The translations under genes were made by a program, and so were the position numbers. A DNA stretch of 64,000 nucleotides, from the NCBI RefSeq assembly GCF_014054525.1, contig NZ_CP059564.1:1560357-1624356 (forward strand), read 5' to 3'. A model generated the notes under the pieces. That model worked only from the letters and a program-made list of their open reading frames with translations, was not told the origin of the DNA and did not search any database. This stretch comes from Alysiella filiformis (GTDB lineage Bacteria > Pseudomonadota > Gammaproteobacteria > Burkholderiales > Neisseriaceae). This document shows positions 7,902-16,022 of this stretch, piece after piece (position 1 is the stretch's first letter; each line of letters begins with the position of its first letter).

Positions 7902-7951
7902 AGGGCTGGTCTATTGGCAAATTGACAGTTACTTATCCCGAATTCACGTTA
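7902..7951. repeat. repeat A, half copy
   Basis: GAGGGCTGGTCTATTGGC, then AAATTGACAGTTACTTATCC and GAATTCACGTTAA, match the right end of repeat A. The left half is missing. The element end overlaps the stop of the DUF1232 gene by three bases. Confidence 0.65.
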
Positions 7952-8281
7952 ATCAAACCATTGTTTTAACGTTTCTTTGGCTTTTTGGGTGTGTTCATCT
8001 TTGATGTGTGCGGCAATCAAGGCGATGGCTGCGGCAAGTGCGCCCAAATCATCGGTATAGCCCAAAATTGGCGTTAAGTCGGGAATGGCATCAATGGGGG
8101 AAATCAAATATGCCAATGCGCCATAAGCGGTTGTTTTTGCCCACATTGGTACATCGGGGTCTTGGGTTGCATAGTAGAGTTTTAAGGCAGGTTGCAACAC
8201 GCTTTCGCCCATGTCTTTGGCGTAACGTTTGACTTTATCCCAAAAACCTTGTTCGGTGTATTCTGTATTTGGTTCAGACAT
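7949..8281 (-). CDS. DUF1232 (YkvA-type) protein
   Basis: 110 residues, ATG at 8281 with AAAGGGAT upstream. The DUF1232 core is clear at residues ~42-80: MWAKTTAYGALAYLISPIDA, then IPDLTPILGYTDDLGALAAA. This short amphipathic motif is found in small proteins of unknown function, often membrane-associated. The C-terminal tail is charged (KDEHTQKAKETLKQWFD). Third gene of a set with the two micro-genes just upstream; its stop codon falls in the end of a truncated repeat A, so its last codons may have been supplied by that insertion. Confidence 0.88.
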   Translation of the reverse strand: MSEPNTEYTEQGFWDKVKRYAKDMGESVLQPALKLYYATQDPDVPMWAKTTAYGALAYLISPIDAIPDLTPILGYTDDLGALAAAIALIAAHIKDEHTQKAKETLKQWFD

Positions 8282-8293
8282 CCGTATCCCTTT

Positions 8294-8452
8294 CTATTTT
8301 TGATTGGCTATACCTAAAAGAGCGGCACAAAAACAACCAAAGCCAAGAACAAGAGCAGCCAAAACAGGGTTCTCCTTTGCGATGGTTGAAATTGCCGATG
8401 GAATTTCTTTCATTGGGTCAAGATTATCTTTCATTGGGTCAAAATTATTCAT
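8294..8452 (-). CDS. 52-residue membrane peptide
   Basis: ATG at 8452, eight bases after AAAGGAAA; TAG at 8294-8296, twelve bases before the DUF1232 start. The head carries two near-identical hexads, NNFDPMK and DNLDPMK, encoded by a tandem DNA repeat. A single hydrophobic helix follows (NPVLAALVLGFGCFCAALLGIA, residues ~28-49). Strong ribosome site, tight spacing and a sensible membrane topology make this a likely real gene although it is short. No family recognised. Confidence 0.6.
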   Translation of the reverse strand: MNNFDPMKDNLDPMKEIPSAISTIAKENPVLAALVLGFGCFCAALLGIANQK

Positions 8453-8473
8453 AATACATTTCCTTTAAGTGAT

Positions 8474-8602
8474 TTAAAGTGGTGAACTGCTGATTTTATT
8501 GCTATTGCATTGCGGACAAGAACGTGGTGGGTCGGAGCGAAGTTGGCTTGTCCACTGATGTTTGCAATCCAAACATTTTGCACGATATTTTAATTGTGGC
8601 AT
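8474..8602 (-). CDS. 42-residue zinc-ribbon micro-protein
   Basis: ATG at 8602, preceded by an excellent AAGGAG; stop at 8474-8476. Two CxxC knuckles (CLDC at residues 10-13, CPQC at 29-32) are spaced 15 residues apart, as in a rubredoxin-type zinc ribbon; the tail is serine-rich. It is the first gene of the leftward set and so would be produced first from the divergent promoter. Zinc ribbons of this size bind nucleic acid or a partner protein; the target is unknown. Confidence 0.65.
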   Translation of the reverse strand: MPQLKYRAKCLDCKHQWTSQLRSDPPRSCPQCNSNKISSSPL

Positions 8603-8639
8603 AAATTCTCCTTGTAAATCAAAAGCTGTCTGTTAAAAA

Positions 8640-8657
8640 TGTAACCTATGAGTTACA
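8640..8657. promoter_or_regulatory. palindromic operator in a divergent promoter
   Basis: TGTAAC-CTATGA-GTTACA is a perfect 6+6 inverted repeat, 38 bases upstream of the zinc-ribbon start. It lies in the 179-base gap facing the XRE regulator at 8782. Two direct copies of GTGAACT-ATAAAG follow at about 8698-8728. Autoregulation by the XRE protein is the obvious inference. Confidence 0.5.
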
Positions 8658-8781
8658 ATTATCGTACACTTTGTTTTTTAAAATGTCAATTATAGTGCGT
8701 GAACTGATAAAGAGTGAACTTATAAAGCGTTATATCATAAAGGTTTATCATTTAGGATTTGCCTTTTTGTAGGCAAGGAAA

Positions 8782-9003
8782 ATGCAACAAGACCCATTAA
8801 AATCATTTGGTTTGCGTTTGGTTCAACTTCGTAAGAGCAAGGGGCTTTCGCAAGAAAAATTGGCATTGGAAAGCGGCATTGCCCGAAGTTATTTGAGTGG
8901 CGTGGAGCGTGGTCAGCGCAATATTGCGTTACTGAATATTCATAAATTGGCAGATACATTGGGCATTCCAGCGTCAAGTTTATTGGAATTGCCTGATGAT
9001 TGA
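8782..9003 (+). CDS. XRE-family regulator
   Basis: 73 residues, nearly all helix-turn-helix: GLRLVQLRKSKGLSQEKLAL, then IARSYLSGVERGQRNIALLN. It closely resembles controller (C) proteins of restriction-modification systems and small phage-type repressors. ATG at 8782 has AAGGAAA upstream. It faces the three-gene leftward set across a palindrome, so it probably controls that set and itself. No restriction enzyme or methylase is nearby. The end is followed by an uptake sequence before trpS. Confidence 0.88.
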   Translation: MQQDPLKSFGLRLVQLRKSKGLSQEKLALESGIARSYLSGVERGQRNIALLNIHKLADTLGIPASSLLELPDD

Positions 9004-9096
9004 ATGTTCAGGCTGCCTGAAAAAAGGTAAAATGCACGCCAATTTTCCCTTTTTTTCGTTTTCAGGCAGCCTGAAAACCCTACAGAAAGCAAAATC

Positions 9097-10107
9097 ATGA
9101 AAAAACAACGTGTTCTCACAGGCGTAACCACCACAGGCATACCGCATTTGGGCAATTATGTGGGGGCGATTCGCCCAGCCATTCGCGCCGCCGCGCAAGA
9201 CAATGTGGAAAGCTACCTGTTTTTGGCAAATTACCACGGCATCATCAAATGCCACGAACCCGAGCAGATTCATCAATCCACACAGGCGGTTGCCGCCACT
9301 TGGTTGGCTTGCGGTTTGGATACGGAGCGCACCACCTTTTATCGCCAGTCGGACATTCCCGAAATTTTGGAATTGAACTGGATTTTGACCTGCATCACAG
9401 GCAAAGGCTTGATGAACCGCGCCCACGCCTACAAAGCCGCCGTAGATAAAAATCTTGCCGAAAACCAAGACCCTGATTTTGAAATAGAAATGGGCTTATA
9501 CAGCTACCCCATTTTGATGACCGCCGACATCATCATGTTCAATGCCCACACCGTACCCGTGGGGCGCGACCAAATCCAACACGTTGAAATGGCGCGTGAT
9601 ATTGCCCAGCGTTTCAATCATCGTTTTGGTAAAAACATTTTCACTTTGCCCGAAGTGCAAATTGATGAAAACGTTGAATTATTGGTGGGATTGGACGGGC
9701 GCAAAATGTCCAAATCCTATGGCAACACGATTGAGTTGTTTCTCACGCCCAAGCAACGCCAAAAAGCGGTAAACAAAATTGTGACCAATTTAAAAGAACC
9801 CAATGTGCCAAAATTCAAAGGCGAAAGCGCGATTTTTGAAATTTATCAAGCCTTTGCCACGCCAGATGAATATGCCGAATTTGAAAAACAGCTCAACGAA
9901 GGCTTGGCTTGGGGCGAGGCGAAAAAGCTGCTTGCCGCCAAAATTGGCGAAGAATTGGACGATAAAACCGATGCTTATCACGATTTGATTGCCAATCCCA
10001 AACGCATTGAAGACATTTTACAGGCAGGCGCAGCCAAAGCGCGTGTTCAAGCGCGTGAATTGCTGGTAGAAGTGAAAGACGCGGTTGGCATTCGCACTTT
10101 GGCATAA
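9097..10107 (+). CDS. trpS: tryptophan-tRNA ligase
   Basis: Charges tRNA-Trp with tryptophan in the cytoplasm. 336 residues, normal for the bacterial class Ic enzyme. The nucleotide-binding HIGH-like motif is PHLGNYVGA near residue 17, and KMSKS is at 203-207. The tryptophan pocket segments [20 protein letters not shown] and [18 protein letters not shown] are intact. The gene starts at ATG 9097 after a short leader with two uptake sequences and appears monocistronic. Confidence 0.96.
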   Translation: MKKQRVLTGVTTTGIPHLGNYVGAIRPAIRAAAQDNVESYLFLANYHGIIKCHEPEQIHQSTQAVAATWLACGLDTERTTFYRQSDIPEILELNWILTCITGKGLMNRAHAYKAAVDKNLAENQDPDFEIEMGLYSYPILMTADIIMFNAHTVPVGRDQIQHVEMARDIAQRFNHRFGKNIFTLPEVQIDENVELLVGLDGRKMSKSYGNTIELFLTPKQRQKAVNKIVTNLKEPNVPKFKGESAIFEIYQAFATPDEYAEFEKQLNEGLAWGEAKKLLAAKIGEELDDKTDAYHDLIANPKRIEDILQAGAAKARVQARELLVEVKDAVGIRTLA

Positions 10108-10154
10108 AATTTGCTTGTTTTCAGGCAGCCTGAAATATTTGAAATGCCGCGAAC

Positions 10155-10282
10155 TTGTCCCCTCCCCCGTCCCCAACGGGGGAGGGCTAGGGTGGGGGAA
10201 ATGCTTGAAGTAACAAAAAATGGTATCGCCCCACGAACCACCCCCACCCTAACCCTCCCCCGCGAGCGGGAGAGGGAATCAA
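10155..10282. repeat. palindromic CCCTCCCC/GGGGGAGGG repeat
   Basis: CCCCTCCCCCGTCCCC and GGGGGAGGGCTAGGGTGGGG form stems with CCCCCACCCTAACCCTCCCC and GCGAGCGGGAGAGGG further along. The core resembles the hairpins inside repeat A, without its conserved ends. It fills the gap between trpS and the zinc-finger gene. Confidence 0.55.
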
Positions 10283-10343
10283 GTTAGAGGCAGCCTGAAA
10301 AAAATTCCCCCATAAAATATTTGATTTTTGATTGGAAAAAATC

Positions 10344-10538
10344 ATGACCCAAAGCACCCCATCCCCCCAAATCATCGACATCACACCACACGATTTGCCC
10401 CTGCATTGCGCTGGCGCAGACAACGAAACGTGGAACGGACACCCACGCGTGTTTTTGCCGATTCAATCCAACAGCCAAATTGAATGCCCCTATTGCGGCG
10501 CGGTGTACCGTTTGCACGGCGAGGCGAAAGCGCATTGA
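10344..10538 (+). CDS. zinc-finger (CHCC-type) protein
   Basis: 64 residues from ATG 10344. The pattern CAG..WNGHPRVFLPI..IECPYCGAVYRL gives Cys (residue ~22), His (~33), Cys and Cys (CPYC, ~49-52). This is the zf-CHCC pattern shared with the NDUFS6 subunit of complex I; in Neisseriaceae the small free-standing form has no settled role. Followed by an uptake sequence and then queH 53 bases on. Confidence 0.85.
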   Translation: MTQSTPSPQIIDITPHDLPLHCAGADNETWNGHPRVFLPIQSNSQIECPYCGAVYRLHGEAKAH

Positions 10539-10591
10539 TGTTTCAGGCTGCCTTTTCCCAACTTTAAAATTGATTGAAAAAAACAATAATC

Positions 10592-11263
10592 ATGGCACAC
10601 CCCCAAGTTACCCAAATTGACCGCCCCAAACTCACTTTACCCAATGGCGCAGACAAATTGCTGTTGCATTCATGCTGTGCGCCTTGCTCGGGCGAAGTGA
10701 TGGAAGCCTTGCTGGCAAGCGGCATTGACTACACCATTTATTTTTACAATCCCAATATTCATCCGCTCAAAGAATACGAAATTCGCAAAAACGAAAACAT
10801 CAAATTTGCCGAACAACACGGCGTGCCATTCATTGACGCAGACTATGATGTGGACAACTGGTTTGAACGCGCCAAAGGCATGGAATACGAACCCGAACGC
10901 GGCATTCGTTGCACCATGTGTTTTGATATGCGCTTTGAACGCACGGCTTTGTATGCCTACGAAAATGGCTTTCCCGTCATCAGCAGCAGCTTGGGCATTT
11001 CACGCTGGAAAGACATGAACCAAATCAACGGTTGCGGACACAACGCCGCCGCCAAATACGATGGCGTAACCTATTGGGATTACAACTGGCGCAAAGGTGG
11101 CGGTTCATCGCGCATGATTGAAATCAGCAAACGCGAGCATTTTTATCAACAAGAATATTGCGGTTGCGTGTATTCTTTGCGCGATACGAATGCGTGGCGC
11201 AGAGCGCGCGGTCGCGAACCCATTAAATTGGGTGTGAAATATTATGGCGATGATGAAGAATGA
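10592..11263 (+). CDS. queH: epoxyqueuosine reductase QueH
   Basis: Performs the last step of queuosine synthesis in tRNA, reducing epoxyqueuosine; QueH is the non-QueG type. 223 residues from ATG 10592; the upstream TTG is rejected. Iron-sulfur and redox cysteines typical of the family are seen: HSCCAPCSG at residues ~25-33, [13 protein letters not shown] in the middle, and EYCGCVYSL near the end. The segment [19 protein letters not shown] is also well conserved in the family. Confidence 0.94.
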   Translation: MAHPQVTQIDRPKLTLPNGADKLLLHSCCAPCSGEVMEALLASGIDYTIYFYNPNIHPLKEYEIRKNENIKFAEQHGVPFIDADYDVDNWFERAKGMEYEPERGIRCTMCFDMRFERTALYAYENGFPVISSSLGISRWKDMNQINGCGHNAAAKYDGVTYWDYNWRKGGGSSRMIEISKREHFYQQEYCGCVYSLRDTNAWRRARGREPIKLGVKYYGDDEE

Positions 11264-11289
11264 TTTTTCAGGCAGCCTGAAAACCCATT

Positions 11290-11385
11290 TTGATGTTGCT
11301 ACAAACCCACTCCCTCCCCCTATGTAAGGGGGAGGGGACAAATGGCAGACAGCCAAACAATTTTTGTCTCGTACTGTCATGATTG
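11290..11385. repeat. dispersed repeat G, copy 2
   Basis: CCCTCCCCCTATGTAAGGGG stem, then GGGGACAAATGGCAGACAGC and TTTTTGTCTCGTACTGT. It matches the copy at 5582-5675. It forms the leader of the N-glycosyltransferase gene, which begins 24 bases later. Confidence 0.5.
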
Positions 11386-11408
11386 ATGAAAAAATTGAAG
11401 GAAAACCC

Positions 11409-13301
11409 ATGTCCACCGAAAACCAAGAACCCTTACCCAGTTTAACCCGCTTTGAACAATACGTTGAACAAAAAGATTACGAAGCTGCCTGCAATGAATT
11501 GCTGTCCATTTTAACCAAAATTGACAGTCAATTTGGCATGATTCAAAACATTGAATTTCAATATCCCCAGCAATTCAATGCCAATTTGGAACAGGAATAC
11601 TATGTGTATTTCTGTACGCGCATGGCAAACGCCATTACCCAATTATTTACCGACCCCGCTTTGAACATTTCGGATGTGGGTACGCAGCGTTTCTTGACTT
11701 TACAACGCTGGCTGGCATTGATTTTCGCCACTTCACCCTTTATCAATGCCGACCACATTTTGCTCACCTACAACCGCCACCCCAATCCCAGCAACCCCTA
11801 TTTGGATTACGAGCTGGCAAACAACCCTGCGGTGTGGGCAAAATTCGCCATTTTGTATTTGCCCGAATCCAATATCAGCATTCAATTTGACGCTTTGTAC
11901 CAAATCGCGCCCAAATTGGCAGGTTCGTTGGCATTTGCTTTGCAATCGCCGCGTTTCATTGGCACGCCCAATGCGTTTAACAAACGCGCCGAGATTTTGC
12001 AATGGTTTCCCCAGCGTTTGGCAGAATTTGAAAATTTGGACGGCTTGCCAAGCGGCATTTCCCACGATGTGTACATGCATTGCAGCTACGACACCGCGCC
12101 CAATAAACACGATGTGAAAAAATCGCTCAATCAAGTGATTCGCCGTCATTTGTTGGCTTTGGGCTGGCAAGACCGCGATGTTTCACAAATCGGCTACAAA
12201 AATGGCAAACCCGTGATGGTGGTGTTGTTGGAGCATTTTCACGCATCGCATTCCATTTATCGCACGCATTCCACGTCCATGATTGCGGCAAAAGAACATT
12301 TTTATTTAATCGGCTTGGGCGGCAATGCGGTGGACGCGGCAGGCAGAGCCGTGTTTGACGAATTTCACGTTTTGGACGGCAAAAGCCTGTATGAAAAAGT
12401 GGAAGCCTTGCGTGAAGTTTGCGAAACCCATCAGGCAGCCATTTTCTATATGCCCAGCATTGGCATGGATTTAACCCCCATTTTTGCCAGCAACACGCGC
12501 CTTGCACCCATTCAAGCCATCGCTTTGGGACACCCCGCCACCACGCATTCCGATTTCATTGAATATGTGATTGTGGAAGACGATTATGTGGGCAGCGAAG
12601 ATTGTTTCAGCGAAACCCTGTTGCGTTTGCCCAAAGACGCGCTGCCTTATGTGCCATCGGCGTCTGTACCGCAAAACATTGAATACAAATTGCGTGAAAA
12701 CCCCGAAGTCGTTCACATTGGCGTGGCTGCCACCACGATGAAGTTGAATCCCTATTTCTTGCAAGCGTGTCAGGCGATTCGCGACCGCGCCAAAGTGAAA
12801 GTGCATTTTCATTTTGCTTTGGGGCAGTCTAGTGGCATCACGCACCCTTATGTTACGCGCTTTATCAAATCGTATTTGGGGTCAGATGCCACCGCGCACC
12901 CCCATCAAGCCTACGACCGCTATTTGAATGTGTTGCACAACTGCGATATGCTTATCAATCCTTTCCCATTTGGCAACACCAACGGGATTATTGATATGGT
13001 TACTTTGGGCTTGGTGGGCGTGTGCAAAACGGGTGCAGAAGTGCATGAACACATTGACGAAGGCTTGTTCAAACGTTTGGGGCTGCCTGAATGGTTGATT
13101 ACGCAAACGGTAGATGAATATGTGGCATGTGCCATTCGTTTGGCAGAAAACCACGAAGAGCGTTTGGCATTGCGCCGCCACATCATTGAAAACAATGGCT
13201 TGCAAACTTTATTTACAGGCGACCCCAGTCCGATGGGGCAGGTGCTGTTGGCAAAATTGCAAGAGTGGGGCGCGGCAAATGGCGTGAAAATTGGGGCATG
13301 A
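11409..13301 (+). CDS. HMW1C-type cytoplasmic N-glycosyltransferase (GT41)
   Basis: Transfers hexose from UDP-glucose/galactose to asparagine in NX(S/T) of proteins before secretion. 630 residues (the Actinobacillus pleuropneumoniae enzyme has 620). ATG 11409 follows GAAGGAAA. An all-helical N-terminal domain (~1-250) precedes a GT-B fold. Catalytic and donor residues line up with the known enzyme at a constant +4 offset: H281 in HASHSIYRTH, T442 and K445 in TTMKLNP, N525 and D529 in NTNGIID. It therefore looks fully active. In Haemophilus the gene sits beside the HMW1 adhesin and its pore; here it lies alone between queH and kbp, so its substrate must be encoded elsewhere. Confidence 0.93.
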   Translation: MSTENQEPLPSLTRFEQYVEQKDYEAACNELLSILTKIDSQFGMIQNIEFQYPQQFNANLEQEYYVYFCTRMANAITQLFTDPALNISDVGTQRFLTLQRWLALIFATSPFINADHILLTYNRHPNPSNPYLDYELANNPAVWAKFAILYLPESNISIQFDALYQIAPKLAGSLAFALQSPRFIGTPNAFNKRAEILQWFPQRLAEFENLDGLPSGISHDVYMHCSYDTAPNKHDVKKSLNQVIRRHLLALGWQDRDVSQIGYKNGKPVMVVLLEHFHASHSIYRTHSTSMIAAKEHFYLIGLGGNAVDAAGRAVFDEFHVLDGKSLYEKVEALREVCETHQAAIFYMPSIGMDLTPIFASNTRLAPIQAIALGHPATTHSDFIEYVIVEDDYVGSEDCFSETLLRLPKDALPYVPSASVPQNIEYKLRENPEVVHIGVAATTMKLNPYFLQACQAIRDRAKVKVHFHFALGQSSGITHPYVTRFIKSYLGSDATAHPHQAYDRYLNVLHNCDMLINPFPFGNTNGIIDMVTLGLVGVCKTGAEVHEHIDEGLFKRLGLPEWLITQTVDEYVACAIRLAENHEERLALRRHIIENNGLQTLFTGDPSPMGQVLLAKLQEWGAANGVKIGA

Positions 13302-13440
13302 TGGTCTTTGGGTTTTCAGGCAGCCTGAAAACCCAATCCATACACGGTTTTACCCAAATTCGCTGTGATTGTGCCGATTTTGCGGTACAATGTGCGCGTC
13401 ATTTTGACGCTTTTTCAACCTTTTCAACAAGGACAAACAC

Positions 13441-13899
13441 ATGGGATTATTCAGCTTTATTAAAGACGCAGGCGAAAAACTGTTTGGTTCAGACGACCCG
13501 CTTGAAATCCAAAACAAAATTCAAGAATACGTTGCCAAACAAAACTTGGGCATCAATATGTTTACCGCCATTTACGACACCGCCAGCGAAACCGTTACTT
13601 TGCGTGGCTATGCCCCCAATCAAGAGGCGATTGAAAAAGCGGTTTTGGCGGCAGGCAATGTGCATGGTGTATCCAAAGTGGATAACCACATGAAATTGCA
13701 AGAAGAAGTGGCAGCCGCAGCAGCACAAGAAGCCGCAACGGTTTATCACGATGTGGTGGCAGGCGACACGCTCTCTGCCATTGCCAAAAAATATTATGGC
13801 GATGCCAATCAGTATCCCAAAATTTTTGAAGCCAACAAACCCATGTTGAGCCACCCCGATAAAATTTATGTGGGTCAAAAATTGCGCATTCCTCAATAA
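13441..13899 (+). CDS. kbp: BON-LysM protein, Kbp (YgaU)-like
   Basis: 152 residues (E. coli Kbp has 149). It begins GLFSFIKDAGEKLFG as in YgaU. A BON domain spans ~25-85 (VTLRGYAPNQEAIEKAVLAA), then an alanine-rich linker and a LysM domain from ~100 (YHDVVAGDTLSAIAKKYYGD to KIYVGQKLRIPQ). The E. coli protein is a cytoplasmic potassium binder needed under high potassium. There is no signal peptide, consistent with the cytoplasm. Monocistronic, with its own terminator. Confidence 0.92.
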   Translation: MGLFSFIKDAGEKLFGSDDPLEIQNKIQEYVAKQNLGINMFTAIYDTASETVTLRGYAPNQEAIEKAVLAAGNVHGVSKVDNHMKLQEEVAAAAAQEAATVYHDVVAGDTLSAIAKKYYGDANQYPKIFEANKPMLSHPDKIYVGQKLRIPQ

Positions 13900-13919
13900 T
13901 GATTGATGAGTTGATGTGA

Positions 13920-13958
13920 TTCAGGCAGCCTGAAAAATGATTTTCAGGCTGCCTGAAT
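13920..13958. terminator. uptake-sequence inverted pair after kbp
   Basis: TTCAGGCAGCCTGAAAA and TTTTCAGGCTGCCTGAA are inverted around a 5-base loop, giving a very stable stem 20 bases past the stop. Confidence 0.7.
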
Positions 13959-13962
13959 ATTG

Positions 13963-14125
13963 AGAACCCGTATTCACAATCTCAATAGCTTGCTTTTATC
14001 GCCACTTTATGCGCCTACTGCGTTGGCTTTTCACGCCAATATGTTCAATATTGGCATGAAAATCCGCCTTGTATTCGCAATAATTGACCATAAAATCAAG
14101 CCATTCATCTTATGAATACAGGTTC
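13963..14125. repeat. repeat C, copy 1 (163 bp)
   Basis: GAACCCGTATTCA at 13963 and TGAATACAGGTTC at 14113-14125 are inverted with one mismatch. Inside is a hairpin, TTTTCACGCCAATA with ATATTGGCATGAAAA, at about 14029-14063. A 59-bp relative with the same ends is at 25703-25761. It abuts the 3' end of adk. Confidence 0.6.
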
Positions 14126-14131
14126 TGATAT

Positions 14132-14821
<690 letters not shown>

Positions 14822-14865
14822 TCACATCATGATGGTCATCAGCCTCTGCTGATTTTCAGGCAGCC

Positions 14866-15040
14866 GTAGGGGCTAATGATAATTCGTTTCGCGATTGTTT
14901 TTTCATCAAAATCGCCAACTTCTGCGTCAAAAATACGCGCCAATGGGTGGCATTGACTCGCATTTTTTCCTTGAATGTGACAGCGAAGCGGTGTTTGCCT
15001 GAAAAACCAACTTCGCGCCCAAATTGTCATTAGCCCCTAC
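14866..15040. repeat. repeat B, copy 1 (175 bp, MITE-like)
   Basis: GTAGGGGCTAATGATAATT at the left and AATTGTCATTAGCCCCTAC at the right are inverted with one mismatch. It is nearly identical to 31778-31942, which is in the opposite orientation; they differ mainly by a ~10-base replacement in one arm. On the minus strand an open frame that starts inside one end (MTIWARSWFF) runs through the other (RIIISPY) and is preserved in both copies. Confidence 0.75.
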
Positions 15041-15067
15041 GGCAAAGCTGCCTGAACGACATTATAT

Positions 15068-15910
15068 TTATTTTTTCGGTGCAGGCGCATTACCTTTGGC
15101 AGCACCTTTTTCAATTTTCACGATTTTCATATCAAAAATCAAAACCGAATTGGCAGGGATTTTGGGGCTGTTTTGCGGACCATAAGCCAAATGCGTGGGA
15201 ATGTAGAGCGTGTATTCGCCACCTTCTTTCATCAGTTGCAAGCCTTCTGTCCAGCCTTTAATCACGCTGTTGCCCGTTAAAGGCACGGCAAAGGGCTGAC
15301 CACCGTGTTGAGCGGTGCTGTCAAATTCGGTGCCGTCAATCAATTTGCCCGTGTATTCTACCAAAACGCCATCGCCCATGGTGGCGGTTTCGCCCGTGCC
15401 TTCTTTGTTCACTTTGTATTGCAAGCCTGAGGCGGTGGTTTTGATGCCGTCTTTGGTTTTGTTTTCAGCCAAGAATTTTTCGCCTGCTTTCAGCGTTTCG
15501 GCGGCTTTGGCTTGATTCGCTTCCATTTGGGCTTTCATTTCTTCCGATTTTTTCTTCGCGTTGGCTTCTAAAATCTTTTGAAATTCTTCCACCGCTTTTT
15601 GTTTTTGTTCGGGCGACAAGGCGGAAGGTTTGTCGGTTAATTGGTCTTCAACCGCGCGGGTAAAGGCTTTGATGTCCACATCTACGCCACCCTCTTTTTT
15701 CATCAGCGCCAATTCGCGACCCATGTTTTCGCCAAAAATATAGCTCATTTGTTGCACATTGCTTTCCAAACCTTTGGGCAAGGCAGCACCTGACGCGGCT
15801 TGGGCGGCGGTTGCGCCAGAAGCGGCGGTGGGCGTACCCACATTTTGGTTGCACGCGCTCAATGCCACAGCCGTTGCCAACGCGATAAGGCTTAATTGAA
15901 TCGGTTTCAT
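15068..15910 (-). CDS. FKBP-type peptidyl-prolyl isomerase lipoprotein
   Basis: 280 residues from ATG 15910, ten bases after AAGGGAA; a GTG six bases earlier is too close to that site. A lipoprotein signal ends ALSAC, with Cys20 as lipid site. An alanine-rich linker leads to a helical dimerisation domain (SYIFGENMGRELALMKKEGG to ~150, coiled coil KKSEEMKAQMEANQAKAAE) and a C-terminal FKBP domain (VEYTGKLIDGTEFDSTAQHG, then VIKGWTEGLQLMKEGG and IPTHLAYG). The architecture is that of the neisserial Mip/FkpA proteins, which act at the outer membrane and help folding and survival. Confidence 0.93.
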   Translation of the reverse strand: MKPIQLSLIALATAVALSACNQNVGTPTAASGATAAQAASGAALPKGLESNVQQMSYIFGENMGRELALMKKEGGVDVDIKAFTRAVEDQLTDKPSALSPEQKQKAVEEFQKILEANAKKKSEEMKAQMEANQAKAAETLKAGEKFLAENKTKDGIKTTASGLQYKVNKEGTGETATMGDGVLVEYTGKLIDGTEFDSTAQHGGQPFAVPLTGNSVIKGWTEGLQLMKEGGEYTLYIPTHLAYGPQNSPKIPANSVLIFDMKIVKIEKGAAKGNAPAPKK

Positions 15911-15950
15911 ATTCACAAAATTCCCTTTAAACTCTGGTTAAAAAAACGGC

Positions 15951-15989
15951 ATTATAACGTGTTTTCAGGCAGCCCATTCACGATATAAT
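15951..15989. promoter_or_regulatory. divergent -10 boxes between the FKBP gene and prmB
   Basis: TATAAT is at 15984-15989 on the plus strand (toward prmB), and ATTATA at 15951-15956 is TATAAT on the minus strand (toward the FKBP gene). The -35 boxes are weak on both sides. The two transcripts would start within ~40 bases of each other. Confidence 0.4.
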
Positions 15990-16022
15990 GCGATTTTTCA
16001 ATCTTTTTGAATTGCCTAAACC

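Noticed and set aside
8782-9003. Restriction-modification controller with nearby enzyme genes
   Set aside because: The XRE protein resembles C proteins, but no methylase or endonuclease is found on either strand within the window.
10155-10282. CRISPR-like array from spaced C/G-rich repeats
   Set aside because: The repeats are inverted, not direct, and there are no regular spacers; the same goes for 4314, 35345 and 56918.
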